Shown: positions 18,115 to 27,168 of the stretch, one piece after another
Position numbering within the stretch: position 1 is the stretch's first letter
How the letters are laid out: every line of letters begins with the position of its first letter
NCBI RefSeq assembly: GCF_014636235.1
Contig: NZ_BMDZ01000022.1
Coordinates: forward strand, 1-64,000
Direction: 5' to 3'
Source: Tistrella bauzanensis
GTDB lineage: Bacteria > Pseudomonadota > Alphaproteobacteria > Tistrellales > Tistrellaceae
DNA: 64,000 bases
Translations under genes and position numbers: made by a program
The notes under the pieces: generated by a model
The model's input: the letters and a program-made list of their open reading frames with translations, nothing else
What the model was told of the DNA's origin: nothing
The model's database searches: none

Positions 18115-21100
18115 ATGGAGCAACATGCCGCGAAGAGCCGCGTGCCCGCACCCATGTCGGGCCGTGACCGCAGTGTCTGCCACCCCCTGCCGGCGCTGGC
18201 GCCGCTGAACCGGCCGCTCGCGGCCATCCTGACCGCCACTCTGGCCGCATTGGTCTTCCGTTGGCGGGGCGGCACGCCGGGGGTCGTGATCGATGTCGCC
18301 GAAGCCGGCGCGCCACCGCGACGTGTGACGCTGGATGTGGCACCTGGTCAGACGCTTGTCCGGCTTGCCGATGCGGCGGTGCTGGCGGCAGGCGGGCGGG
18401 GCGACGATCACGGGCGTGGCGACGATCACGGGCGTGGCGACGATCACGGGCGGGGCGACGGGCACGGGCGGGGCGACGGGCACGGGCCGGACATGGCCGA
18501 TGTCATGCTCGATCTGGGCGGCGGCCCTAAGCGCCGGATCGCGGCGCCGATCGCCTGCCGCATCGACCCCCTGTACTGGAATGGCGAAGGGGCGGGATTG
18601 TCGATCATGATCGATCGCGGCCGCTGCCGGACGCCGCTCGACGAGGCAGATGTCGAGGACATGGCCGATGCCGCCCTGCGCCTGTTGACGGCGGCGCTCG
18701 ACGATCCGGACTGTCCGATGGAGCAGGTCGATCTGGTCGGGCCGGCCTTGCGGCATCGCCTGCTGGTCGAGACCAACGGCCCGCGCGTGCCCTATGCCAT
18801 CGATACCACCGCCCTGCATCTGTTTCAGGATCAGGCCGTCCGGCACCCTAAGCGGCCGGCCCTGACCCATGACGGTGTGACGGTCAGCTATGGCGCGCTG
18901 GATGACGCAGCCGATCTGCTGGCCCGGCAGTTGCAGACCGCCGGTGTCGCCAAGGGCGATCTGGTGGCGATGTTGATGCCCAACGGCCTGGACCTGCCCC
19001 TGGCGATGATCGCGCTGATGAAGCTTGGCGCCGCCTTCGTGCCGATGGATGACGGCTGGCAGGGCCCACGGGTGCACGACCTGCTGGTGGCGCTGTCGCC
19101 GCCGCTGGTGCTGTGCCGCGATCCGGCGCTGGTGCCGGAGGCGTTTCCGGCTGTGCGGGTGGATTTGGCCAGTTTGCTGGCATCGCCCGATCTGCACGCG
19201 GCCCGGCTGCCCGATCAGGGGGTGGTGGCCGGCGATCTGATCTATGGTTTCTATACCTCGGGCTCGACCGGCCTGCCGAAATGCGCGCTCAACCTGCATC
19301 ACGGCCTGCTGAACCGCTTCGGGGTGATGACCCGGCGCTTCGCGGCCAATGGCGCGGCGCCGGTGGTGCTTCAGAACAGCCGCCATGTCTTTGACAGCTC
19401 GATCTGGCAGCTGCTGTGGCCGCTGACCATCGGCGGCCATGTGGTGATCCCGAAGACCGGCGGCGTGCTCGATCTGGCATCGACCATCGCCACCATCCAC
19501 GCCCATCGGATCGAGATGACCGATTTCGTGCCGTCGATCTTCAACGCCATGGTCGATCTGCTGGCCGCCGAGCCCGATCAGGCACCGCGTCTGGCATCGC
19601 TGCGCCATCTTCTGATCGGTGGCGAGGAAATCGACCCGCGCGCGGTGCGCCGCTTCCGCCGGATGCTGCCGGGTGTGGGTATCGTCAACACCTATGGCCC
19701 GACCGAAGCCTCGATCGGATCGATCTTCCATCATGTCACCGATGAGGATGACCGGGTGATCCCGATCGGCACGCCGATCGACAATACCATCGCGGTGGTC
19801 CGCGACGAGCGCGGCCTGCTGGCGCCGCCGGGGGCGATCGGCGAGATACAGATCGGTGGCGATTGTCTGGGTGCCGGCTATCTGGGGGAGCCGGATAAGA
19901 CCGCCGCGGCATTCATCGACAACCCGTTCGCGGAAATTCCCGGCCACCAGCTCTATCGCACCGGCGATCTGGGCTTCTGGCGCCGCGATGGCCGGCTGGG
20001 CTATGTCGGACGCCTGGACAATCAGGTCAAGATCGGCGGCGTGCGCATCGAACTCGCCGAAATCGAGCTGGTTCTGGCCGGGCATCCCGATATCCGCGCC
20101 ACCCGTGTGGTGGTGTTCGATCAGGGCGCCACCCGGGAACTGGTCGCCTGTGTGGTGCTGCGGGGCGATGCCGCGGGCCGCGACCAGGATGCCATCGCAT
20201 TGCGCCGCTTCCTGGCCGGCCGGCTGCCGCGTTATTGCGTGCCGCAGCGCATCCTGTTCCTGGACGCGCTGCCGTTGAACCCGAACGGCAAGGTCGATCG
20301 CAAAGCTCTGGCGCGGATCGCCGCGGACCGGGTGCAGGATGCGGCCGGTGCGTCGGCGCCGCTTGGCGATGACACGCTAGCCGCCGTGGCGGGGCGCTGG
20401 CGGTCGGCGCTGCATCTGGCACCCAAGGCACCGGATGACGGCTTCTTCGACCTGGGTGGCACCAGCCTGACGGCACTGGTTCTGGCCCTGGACCTCAGCC
20501 GCCATTTCAGCCTGCGGATCACCGCCGAGGACATCTTCCGGCATCAGACGCTGGGCGCCATGGCGGCGCTGATCGATCACCGCCGCCTGCGGCCGGATGG
20601 TGGCTCTGGTCGCGGGGGTGCCACCAAGGCGGCAGACCTCGATCACGTGCCCGAGATCGTCCTGGCGCCGGATATCCGGCCGGCGCGGCCGGGGACACTG
20701 CGGACAGACGGGCGGGTGCGCGTGTTGTTGACCGGCGCCACCGGTTTCGTGGGTGTGCATCTTCTACAGGCACTGCTGGCGCGACCGGCGGTGGATGTCG
20801 TCTGCCTGATCCGTGCCGGCGATGCGGCTGGGGCGGCGGCGCGGCTGGAGGAGGCCTGCCGTGCCGCCGGTTATGCCCCGCCGCTCGCATCCGGGCGGGC
20901 ACGGATCCTGGCTGGGGATCTGGCGTCCCCTGGCCTGGGGCTTTCAGCCGCGTCCTATCAGATGTTGGCCGGCGAGATCGACGAGATCGTCCATGCGGGC
21001 GCGCTGGTCAACATGCTGCATGACTATGGCGCCCATGCGGCGGCGAATGTGGGCGGGGTCGAAACGCTGCTGCGTCTGGCGGGGCAGGGGGGACCGAAGG

Positions 21101-21867
21101 TGCTGCATCACCTGTCCACCTTGAGCGTCTTTGCCCGTGAACCCGGCCCCGGACCGGTCACCGAGGCCATGACCGCCGATCGCCGGGTGTTGCCGCGCGA
21201 CGGCTACAGCCAGTCGAAATGGGCGGCCGAGCACCTGATCGACCAGGCCTGCAGGCGCGGGTTCGCCGTCAACCTCTATCGCCTGGGCGAGATGCTGCCC
21301 CATGGCACCAGCGGCCATGGCAATCCGCGCGCGGTGCCCGATCTGCTGATGGCGGCCTGCCTGCGGCTGGGGCTGCGTTTCCCGACCGCGCTGCGCTTCG
21401 ATTACAGCCCGGTCGATATCGCCTGCCGGTTCATCGCCGGCCGGGTGGGCGGCACAGCCGCCATGGCCGATGACACGGCGCGCTTTCACCTGCACGGCCT
21501 GTCGACACCGTTCGCGGCCGTGCTGGACGAGGCCGAGGCCCAGGGCTTCCGCCTGTCGCGGGTGAGCTATCCGGTCTTTCATGCCCGATTGACCGATGCG
21601 TTTGAAACCAGACGCGACACGGTGTTGGGGGCGGCGCTGGCGGTGCTGCCGCAGCCGGCGCCGGGTGGCGGTGCGATCGATGACGACGCGGTGGCCGGGC
21701 TGATCGTCGACAAGGATCTGATGTTCGGCTGCACGGCGACCCGCGCCGCCATGGCCGATGCCGGTCTGGTCTGGCCGCCGGTGGATCGGGCGCTGCTGGC
21801 ACCCTGGCTCGACCGGCAGCGCGACCGGGTGGCGGCGGCAGATGCGGCGTCGGTGGGCGTGCCCTGA
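18115..21867 (+). CDS. Stand-alone NRPS-like reductase: relic C - adenylation - carrier - reductase
   Basis: A 1250-residue enzyme predicted to activate a carboxylic (probably amino) acid, load it on its carrier and release it by NADPH reduction as an aldehyde or alcohol. Residues about 30-220 look like the C-terminal lobe of a condensation domain with no HHxxxDG, interrupted by a GRGD(D/G)H repeat. Adenylation motifs: YTSGSTGLPK (380-389), YGPTE (527), YRTGDLG (614), NPNGKVDRK (722). The carrier Ser is S784 in DLGGTSL. The reductase starts near 868 (LLTGATGFVG) and has YSQSKWAAE. My alignment to the PheA pocket gives D-S-W-D-L-G-T-I-G-K, which I cannot assign. The architecture resembles Lys2-type aminoadipate reductase. 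ATG 18115 follows GGAG; GTG at 18088 is an alternative. Confidence 0.85.
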   Translation: MEQHAAKSRVPAPMSGRDRSVCHPLPALAPLNRPLAAILTATLAALVFRWRGGTPGVVIDVAEAGAPPRRVTLDVAPGQTLVRLADAAVLAAGGRGDDHGRGDDHGRGDDHGRGDGHGRGDGHGPDMADVMLDLGGGPKRRIAAPIACRIDPLYWNGEGAGLSIMIDRGRCRTPLDEADVEDMADAALRLLTAALDDPDCPMEQVDLVGPALRHRLLVETNGPRVPYAIDTTALHLFQDQAVRHPKRPALTHDGVTVSYGALDDAADLLARQLQTAGVAKGDLVAMLMPNGLDLPLAMIALMKLGAAFVPMDDGWQGPRVHDLLVALSPPLVLCRDPALVPEAFPAVRVDLASLLASPDLHAARLPDQGVVAGDLIYGFYTSGSTGLPKCALNLHHGLLNRFGVMTRRFAANGAAPVVLQNSRHVFDSSIWQLLWPLTIGGHVVIPKTGGVLDLASTIATIHAHRIEMTDFVPSIFNAMVDLLAAEPDQAPRLASLRHLLIGGEEIDPRAVRRFRRMLPGVGIVNTYGPTEASIGSIFHHVTDEDDRVIPIGTPIDNTIAVVRDERGLLAPPGAIGEIQIGGDCLGAGYLGEPDKTAAAFIDNPFAEIPGHQLYRTGDLGFWRRDGRLGYVGRLDNQVKIGGVRIELAEIELVLAGHPDIRATRVVVFDQGATRELVACVVLRGDAAGRDQDAIALRRFLAGRLPRYCVPQRILFLDALPLNPNGKVDRKALARIAADRVQDAAGASAPLGDDTLAAVAGRWRSALHLAPKAPDDGFFDLGGTSLTALVLALDLSRHFSLRITAEDIFRHQTLGAMAALIDHRRLRPDGGSGRGGATKAADLDHVPEIVLAPDIRPARPGTLRTDGRVRVLLTGATGFVGVHLLQALLARPAVDVVCLIRAGDAAGAAARLEEACRAAGYAPPLASGRARILAGDLASPGLGLSAASYQMLAGEIDEIVHAGALVNMLHDYGAHAAANVGGVETLLRLAGQGGPKVLHHLSTLSVFAREPGPGPVTEAMTADRRVLPRDGYSQSKWAAEHLIDQACRRGFAVNLYRLGEMLPHGTSGHGNPRAVPDLLMAACLRLGLRFPTALRFDYSPVDIACRFIAGRVGGTAAMADDTARFHLHGLSTPFAAVLDEAEAQGFRLSRVSYPVFHARLTDAFETRRDTVLGAALAVLPQPAPGGGAIDDDAVAGLIVDKDLMFGCTATRAAMADAGLVWPPVDRALLAPWLDRQRDRVAAADAASVGVP
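18394..18483 (+). repeat. Five tandem 18-base repeats inside the NRPS-like gene
   Basis: Five head-to-tail copies of an 18-base unit (GGGCGTGGCGACGATCAC and variants) at 18394, 18412, 18430, 18448 and 18466. Units 2 and 3 are identical, as are 4 and 5, which suggests recent duplications. Being a multiple of three, the array keeps frame and encodes a Gly/Arg/Asp/His hexapeptide repeat in the relic condensation region. Copy number probably varies between strains. Confidence 0.95.
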
Positions 21868-21910
21868 CAACCGCCACCCGTTGGCCCATCGATCTTGCAA
21901 GGGGAGCGAC

Positions 21911-22894
21911 ATGGAGTATCGGAAACTGGGCCGGCTGGGCTGGATGGTCGGCGAGATCGGCTATGGCACCTGGGGGATCGGCGGCGGCGAGGGCGGCTGG
22001 ACCGGCAATGACGACGACGCCAGTCTGGCGGCACTGCACGAAGCGGTGGAGCGGGGGGCGAATTTTTTCGACACCGCCTGGATCTATGGCCGTGGCCATA
22101 GCGAGGTGCTGCTGGGCCGGCTGCTGCGCGAACTGGGCGGGCAGCGCGTTTATGTGGCGACCAAGATCCCGCCCAAGGACCGCAACTGGCCGTCGACCCG
22201 CCAGTCGCGGCTGGCGGATGTCTATCCGCCCGATCACATCCGTGACTATACCGAGCGCAGCCGCCGCAATCTGGGCGTCGACTGCATCGATCTGATGCAG
22301 TTCCACGTCTGGGAGGACAGTTGGACCGACGATCCATCATGGCAGGACACCATGGCCGATCTGAAGGCGCTCGGGCATATCCACGGGCTTGGCATCAGCA
22401 TCAACCGCTGGGAGCCGTGGAACGCCCTGAAGGTGCTGCCGACCGGGCTGATCGATGCGGTGCAGGTGATCTACAACATCTTCGATCAGGCGCCGGAGGA
22501 TGCGTTGCTGCCGCTGTGCCGGTCGCTGGATCTGGGCGTGATCGCGCGGGTGCCGTTCGACGAGGGCACGCTGACCGGCACGCTCTCGCGCGACACCACC
22601 TGGCCCGAGGGCGATTGGCGCAATTCCTATTTCGTGCCCGAAAACCTTGAGGCGAGCGTCGCGCATGCCGAACGCCTGCGGCCGCTGGTGCCCGAGGGCA
22701 TGACCATGGCCGAACTGGCCTTGCGCTTCATTCTGGCCAACCCGGATGTGCACACGATCATTCCGGGCATGCGGTCCAGCCATCATGTCCGCAGCAACAC
22801 CGCCACCAGTGACGGCCGGGCGCTGCCGCCCGATCTTGTGGCCGCCCTGCGCGACCATCGCTGGGACCGGGAACCGACGGCGTGGTCGCAGTGA
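21911..22894 (+). CDS. Aldo/keto reductase
   Basis: A 327-residue NADPH-dependent oxidoreductase of the AKR (TIM barrel) superfamily. The catalytic tetrad can be followed: Asp and Tyr in FFDTAWIYGRGHSE, Lys in YVATKIPP and His in LMQFHVW. The C-terminal cofactor segment (TIIPGMRSSHHVRSN) is intact. ATG 21911 is preceded by AAGGGGAG, an excellent ribosome site. It follows the reductase enzyme by 43 bases, so a natural role is to reduce the aldehyde it releases; this is inferred from context only. Confidence 0.88.
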   Translation: MEYRKLGRLGWMVGEIGYGTWGIGGGEGGWTGNDDDASLAALHEAVERGANFFDTAWIYGRGHSEVLLGRLLRELGGQRVYVATKIPPKDRNWPSTRQSRLADVYPPDHIRDYTERSRRNLGVDCIDLMQFHVWEDSWTDDPSWQDTMADLKALGHIHGLGISINRWEPWNALKVLPTGLIDAVQVIYNIFDQAPEDALLPLCRSLDLGVIARVPFDEGTLTGTLSRDTTWPEGDWRNSYFVPENLEASVAHAERLRPLVPEGMTMAELALRFILANPDVHTIIPGMRSSHHVRSNTATSDGRALPPDLVAALRDHRWDREPTAWSQ

Positions 22895-22937
22895 CGACGA
22901 TGTCGTTCAAGAGCGTGTCGCAGAAAGGAGGGAGCGC

Positions 22938-23810
22938 ATGAGCAGTGCCGCAGCCGATTATCCGACCGAAGGGCATCCGACCGACCGGATGATGATCGAT
23001 CCGGCCGATATCGACCGGCTGATCGCCGATCGCATCGCCAAGGTGGTGACCGACGAGGTTCTGGCCGGGTGGCGGCGACGCTTCCTGGCGGAAGGGCTGG
23101 TGGTGGTGTCCGAGATCTGCCCCCCTGAGGTGATGGCCGCCTTGCGCGCCGATGTCGAGGCGCTGATCGACGGCTATGCGGTGCGCCGGCACATCCGGCT
23201 GCCGACGACGTCCAACACGCCGCGACGGCTGAGGTCGGTGAAGCGCGGCTATATCGCTGAGCACAGCCTGTTGATCCCGACCCTGTACCGTGCGGCCCCC
23301 CTGCTGGCACTGGCCAGCCGGATCGCCGGCGAAGAGGTGGTGCTGTGCCCCTATGATGAGGAACAGTTCGTCATCTCGCGGATGAACCAGCCGGGCGACA
23401 CCCATGGCTGGCATTGGGACGATTATGCCTATGGCATGGTCTGGGTGCTGGAGGCTCCAGCGGTTCAGGATGGCGGCTTCATCCAGTGCGTGCCGGGAAC
23501 CAACTGGGACAAGAACGACCCGCGGCTGTTCGAAACCCTGTGCCGGCACCCGATCCGGTCCTATGGCCTGACATCGGGTGACATCTATTTCCTGCGCTCC
23601 GACACCACCCTGCACAGCGTCTATCCGCTGCAGAACCCGACCCAGCGGACCATCGTCAACCTGGCCTGGGCAAGCGTCGCCGACTGGAGCCGCGAGATCG
23701 ACCACGAGACCACCGAGATGGTCTATACCGATCTGGATGCGCCCACCCATGATGGCCCGGCCAATGACCTGACATCCGATGAGGCGGCCGGACCGGAGAG
23801 GCAGCCATGA
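22938..23810 (+). CDS. Fe(II)/2-oxoglutarate dioxygenase, phytanoyl-CoA hydroxylase type
   Basis: A 290-residue oxygenase with the full iron facial triad: H159-W-D161 (GWHWDDY) and H226 (TTLHSVYP), plus R237 (PTQRTIV) to bind 2-oxoglutarate. An intact HxD argues for hydroxylation or desaturation rather than halogenation. ATG 22938 has AAAGGAGGG upstream, the strongest ribosome site in the cluster. The first 30 residues and the last 30 are likely disordered. It overlaps the desaturase start by four bases (ATGA). The substrate could be the reduced amino acid product or its precursor. Confidence 0.85.
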   Translation: MSSAAADYPTEGHPTDRMMIDPADIDRLIADRIAKVVTDEVLAGWRRRFLAEGLVVVSEICPPEVMAALRADVEALIDGYAVRRHIRLPTTSNTPRRLRSVKRGYIAEHSLLIPTLYRAAPLLALASRIAGEEVVLCPYDEEQFVISRMNQPGDTHGWHWDDYAYGMVWVLEAPAVQDGGFIQCVPGTNWDKNDPRLFETLCRHPIRSYGLTSGDIYFLRSDTTLHSVYPLQNPTQRTIVNLAWASVADWSREIDHETTEMVYTDLDAPTHDGPANDLTSDEAAGPERQP

Positions 23811-24814
23811 CCGATGCGGCGATACCATCTGGCGGCATGGCGGCGCCTCATGGCCGCGCCGTCGGGGAACCGGCCGGGGCCGAGGCCGGAATCGAGACCG
23901 GGGCCGCGCTGGCGGAACGGCGGCTGGCGCCCGAGCGGCTGCGGATTGCGGCCGATGCCGGTTTCATGCATATCGACAGCGGACGATTCGTCCTGCGCAT
24001 GCTGGAACAGGGGCTGATCTGGGGGATCGGCGCCTGGGCGGTTCTGGGCAGTGGCCATCTGGCGGTACAGGTTCTGGGCGCCGTCCTGATCGGCATCGTC
24101 TATGCCCGCAATCTGGAATTCGCCCATGAATGCATGCATTTCATCGCCTTCCGCAGCCGGGTGCTGAACCGGTTGGTCGGCACCGCGCTGGCGATCCCGA
24201 TGCTGACCAGCTTCGAGGAATGGCGGGTCAGCCATGCCCGCCACCATGTCGATGTCCGCGACGAGGCTTTCGCCTATAAGCCCGAGGCGATCCACAGCTG
24301 GCTGATCCTGTGGCGCAACCTGCTGTCGATCGACCATTTCCGTGCGGCGCTGGGCAAATGCTGGCGGGCGGTGCGTGGCGGCATGCCCGCGCGCAGCCGG
24401 TCGGAACGCCGCATCCGCGACAGCTTCCGGATCATGAGCGGCTGCCTGGTGGCGGCGATCGTGGTCGATATGGCGATCGGCCGGCCGTTCTTCCTGTGGC
24501 TGTGGTTCATTCCGCTGATCCCGGCGGCGATTTTGAACTTTCATATTCAACTGCCGGAGCATTTCGGCTGTATCATGGACAACGGCAGCGCGCTTCTGAA
24601 CAGCCGCCGCATCGTCACCCACCCGGTGGTCAGCTGGTTCGTCAATGGCAACAACTTCCACAGTTCGCATCACTGGCTGGCCAATGCCCCGATCGCGCGG
24701 CTGGCGGCGATCGACCGGATCATCCAGGCCGATGTGATCTATAGCGAGCCATCCTATCGCGCCTTCTTCGGCCGGTATTATCGCGACGTGCTGCGCAACA
24801 TCAGACAGAAATGA
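23807..24814 (+). CDS. Membrane di-iron fatty-acid-desaturase-family enzyme
   Basis: A 335-residue integral membrane protein with all three histidine boxes: H107ECMH111, H143ARHH147 and H285SSHH289, plus an extra His at 252. Hydrophobic segments around 70-100, 120-135, 212-222 and 228-246 fit the usual two-hairpin fold. The family includes desaturases and hydroxylases of lipids and of amino-acid-like natural products. A variable Ala/Gly-rich N-terminus of about 45 residues precedes the fold. It is coupled to the dioxygenase gene (ATGA) and followed by the transporter after 7 bases, so it is a tailoring enzyme by context. Confidence 0.85.
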   Translation: MTDAAIPSGGMAAPHGRAVGEPAGAEAGIETGAALAERRLAPERLRIAADAGFMHIDSGRFVLRMLEQGLIWGIGAWAVLGSGHLAVQVLGAVLIGIVYARNLEFAHECMHFIAFRSRVLNRLVGTALAIPMLTSFEEWRVSHARHHVDVRDEAFAYKPEAIHSWLILWRNLLSIDHFRAALGKCWRAVRGGMPARSRSERRIRDSFRIMSGCLVAAIVVDMAIGRPFFLWLWFIPLIPAAILNFHIQLPEHFGCIMDNGSALLNSRRIVTHPVVSWFVNGNNFHSSHHWLANAPIARLAAIDRIIQADVIYSEPSYRAFFGRYYRDVLRNIRQK

Positions 24815-24821
24815 TGCGTCC

Positions 24822-25844
24822 ATGAGCCAAGATCGTGCCGCCGCCGACGGCTCGCCCTCCGATATCGCAATGACGCCTGATGCCGACAGCTACCGGCATG
24901 CGCGGCCGCTGGTGATGCTGGGGATCGGCGCGATCCTGGCCTATAACGTCACCAGCGCCGCCAAGGAGGTATATGCCGGCCATGTGCTACAGACCGCCGA
25001 CCCTTTCGTGTTGATCACGCTGTGTTTCGGGCTGGTGGTGGTGGTGTTCCAGATCCTGCACCGTCTGGAGCGGGGCGGCAGCCGGGCACGGACCGGCAGG
25101 GTGCCGGCCGCATCCGTGCTGCGGCTGTTCATCGTGATGAACCTGACCACGACCGGCGCCTGGCTGGGGCTGTATTTCGCCCTGCGCTATCTGGAACCGG
25201 CGGTGGCGGGAGGGTTGAGCGGCGGCGTCGGGCCGCTGGCAGTGCTGTTGTGGCGCCGCTGGACTGGCCGCCCGATCGGTGGGGACGAGTTGTTGAGCGG
25301 GCTTGGCATCCTGGCCGCCTGCCTGCTGCTGGCCTGGAGCGCCACGGCCGGACAGGGGCTGGTGATCGATGCCACACCCGCCCAGACCCTTGCCGGCCTC
25401 GCCTCGGCAACCGCGGGCGGCATTTCCGCCACGCTGGCCAGCGTCTGGGCCAAGAAGCTGTCGGGGGCCGGCATGTCGCCGGTCGGCATCATGGCGCATC
25501 GCTTCTATGTGCTGGTCGCCCTGGCGGCGGTGCTGGCCCTGGTGCTGGGCCGCTTCGCCCTGCCGCTGCCCGATTTGGGCGGGGTGGTGATCATCGGCCT
25601 GTTCGGCGTTGCGGCACCACTTTATGCCTTGCAGGTGGGGATCAAATACTGCCGGATCTTCCATGTGAACATCATCATCGGCCTGTGCCCGCTGTTCACA
25701 CTGGGCTTTCAGGCGTTCAGCGCCTGGGTGCACTGGTCGGGGCTGACAGTGCTGGGAGTGGTGATGCTGGTGGTGTCCGGCTATGTGGGCCTGTTCCGGA
25801 TCAGGCGCCCGTCGCGCGTGGCGGCGGCGGGGGTGGAGCCATGA
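24822..25844 (+). CDS. EamA/DMT-family transporter
   Basis: A 340-residue inner-membrane protein with about ten hydrophobic helices from residue 29 to 328, the two-fold EamA repeat pattern. DMT-family members export amino acids, metabolites or antimetabolites, and sometimes confer self-resistance. Its position inside a six-gene operon, coupled by ATGA to the next gene, suggests that it exports the operon's product. The first 27 residues are polar and probably cytosolic. Confidence 0.85.
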   Translation: MSQDRAAADGSPSDIAMTPDADSYRHARPLVMLGIGAILAYNVTSAAKEVYAGHVLQTADPFVLITLCFGLVVVVFQILHRLERGGSRARTGRVPAASVLRLFIVMNLTTTGAWLGLYFALRYLEPAVAGGLSGGVGPLAVLLWRRWTGRPIGGDELLSGLGILAACLLLAWSATAGQGLVIDATPAQTLAGLASATAGGISATLASVWAKKLSGAGMSPVGIMAHRFYVLVALAAVLALVLGRFALPLPDLGGVVIIGLFGVAAPLYALQVGIKYCRIFHVNIIIGLCPLFTLGFQAFSAWVHWSGLTVLGVVMLVVSGYVGLFRIRRPSRVAAAGVEP

Positions 25845-27145
25845 CAGATGGCGGCGTGATCGGTGACGACAGACCGGTGGCGGTGATCGTGGATGGCTAT
25901 TCCACCGGTGCTGCACTGGCGCCGGAATTCGCCCGCCGGGGCTGGGCCTGCATCCATGTGTCGAGCCGGCCCGATATCGATCCGGTCTATCAGGCGGTGC
26001 ATCGACCGGAGACCTATCGCGCCGGCATCACCCATCGCGGCGATCTGGCCGAGACGCTGACGGTGCTGGCGTCGTTCCATCCGCGCGCGGTGCTGCCGGG
26101 GGCGGAAATCGGGGTGGAACTGGCCGACGCGCTGGCGGAAGGCCTGGGGTTTGCCGGCAATGGTACGGCACTCAGCGCCGCGCGCCGTGACAAGTTCCTG
26201 ATGGCGCGGGCGGTGGCGCGGGCGGGGCTTGCCACCGCGCCGCAGTTTCGGGCCGGCGATGCCGTGGCCGCGCGCGACTGGGCACGCGATCAGGGCCGGT
26301 GGCCGGTGGTGGTGAAACCGCTGAACAGCGCCGGCACCGATGGCGTCACCATCTGCCAGACCCTGGACCAGTTGGATCAGGCCTTCGCCCGCATCCATGG
26401 CAAGCGCAACCGGCTGGGGCTGATCAATGACGACGTGCTGATCCAGGGGTTTCTGCAGGGCCGCCAGTATTTCATCAACACCATCAGCCTGGCCGGCCGC
26501 CATCTGGTCGCCGAGATCTGGGTTGAGAGCAAGCGTCAGGTCGCCGAGGCCGCCTTCATCAACGATCTGGAAATGCTGCTGCCGGCCGATGGGCCGGTAC
26601 AGGCGCTGCTGGCCGATTACACCATGGCGGTCCTCGATGCCCTGGGCATCAGCCACGGGCCGGCGCATACCGAGGTGATGCTGACCGATGCGGGGCCGGT
26701 GCTGATCGAGACCGCCGCCCGGCTGATGGGCACGGTTGAACAGCGCGCGGTGATGGCGGCACTGGGCGAGACCCAGGTGACGCTGACCGTCGATGCCTGC
26801 GCCGATCCCGACGGCTTCATGGCCCGGCTGGACCGGGCGGCGGCGGATCTGCCCTATCGCATGCAGGGCCATCTGTGGTGCGTGGCGCTGATATCCGGGC
26901 AAGCCGGCCGGATCACCAGCCATCAGGGCCTGTCGCGGCTGGAGCGGCTTGCATCCTATGTCTCGCGGATCAACATCGCCCCGATCGGCAGCATGCTTGC
27001 GCCGACGGTGGATTTCTTCAGCAGCCCCGGCGTGGTCTATCTGCTGCACGAGGATCAGGCGGTTCTGGCGGCGGACTATGCCTGCATCCGCGCCTGGGAG
27101 CGTGACGGTCTGTTGTTCGACGTGGTGCCGGTGCCGGCTGGATGA
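25841..27145 (+). CDS. ATP-grasp carboxylate-amine ligase
   Basis: A 434-residue ATP-grasp protein: N-terminal Rossmann-like domain (VAVIVDGYSTGAALAPEFA), a nucleotide loop with the phosphate-binding Lys in PVVVKPLNSAGTDGV, and a metal-binding segment LIETAARLMG with the typical Glu. The C-terminal domain is extended, like L-amino-acid ligases of the BacD type and related carboxylate-amine ligases. It probably forms an amide or peptide bond between the operon's intermediate and another amino acid via an acyl phosphate. Start ATG overlaps the transporter stop. Only 23 bases separate its end from the convergent cyclase gene. Confidence 0.85.
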   Translation: MTDGGVIGDDRPVAVIVDGYSTGAALAPEFARRGWACIHVSSRPDIDPVYQAVHRPETYRAGITHRGDLAETLTVLASFHPRAVLPGAEIGVELADALAEGLGFAGNGTALSAARRDKFLMARAVARAGLATAPQFRAGDAVAARDWARDQGRWPVVVKPLNSAGTDGVTICQTLDQLDQAFARIHGKRNRLGLINDDVLIQGFLQGRQYFINTISLAGRHLVAEIWVESKRQVAEAAFINDLEMLLPADGPVQALLADYTMAVLDALGISHGPAHTEVMLTDAGPVLIETAARLMGTVEQRAVMAALGETQVTLTVDACADPDGFMARLDRAAADLPYRMQGHLWCVALISGQAGRITSHQGLSRLERLASYVSRINIAPIGSMLAPTVDFFSSPGVVYLLHEDQAVLAADYACIRAWERDGLLFDVVPVPAG

Positions 27146-27168
27146 CCGGATCGGGCCGGATGACCGGA

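Noticed and set aside
17980..20085. A 701-codon minus-strand frame opposite the NRPS-like gene
   Set aside because: Chance frame in G+C-rich DNA; no domains, while the plus strand carries all adenylation motifs.
22938..23810. Non-haem iron halogenase
   Set aside because: Halogenases of this fold replace the Asp of HxD by Gly or Ala; here H159-W-D161 is intact.
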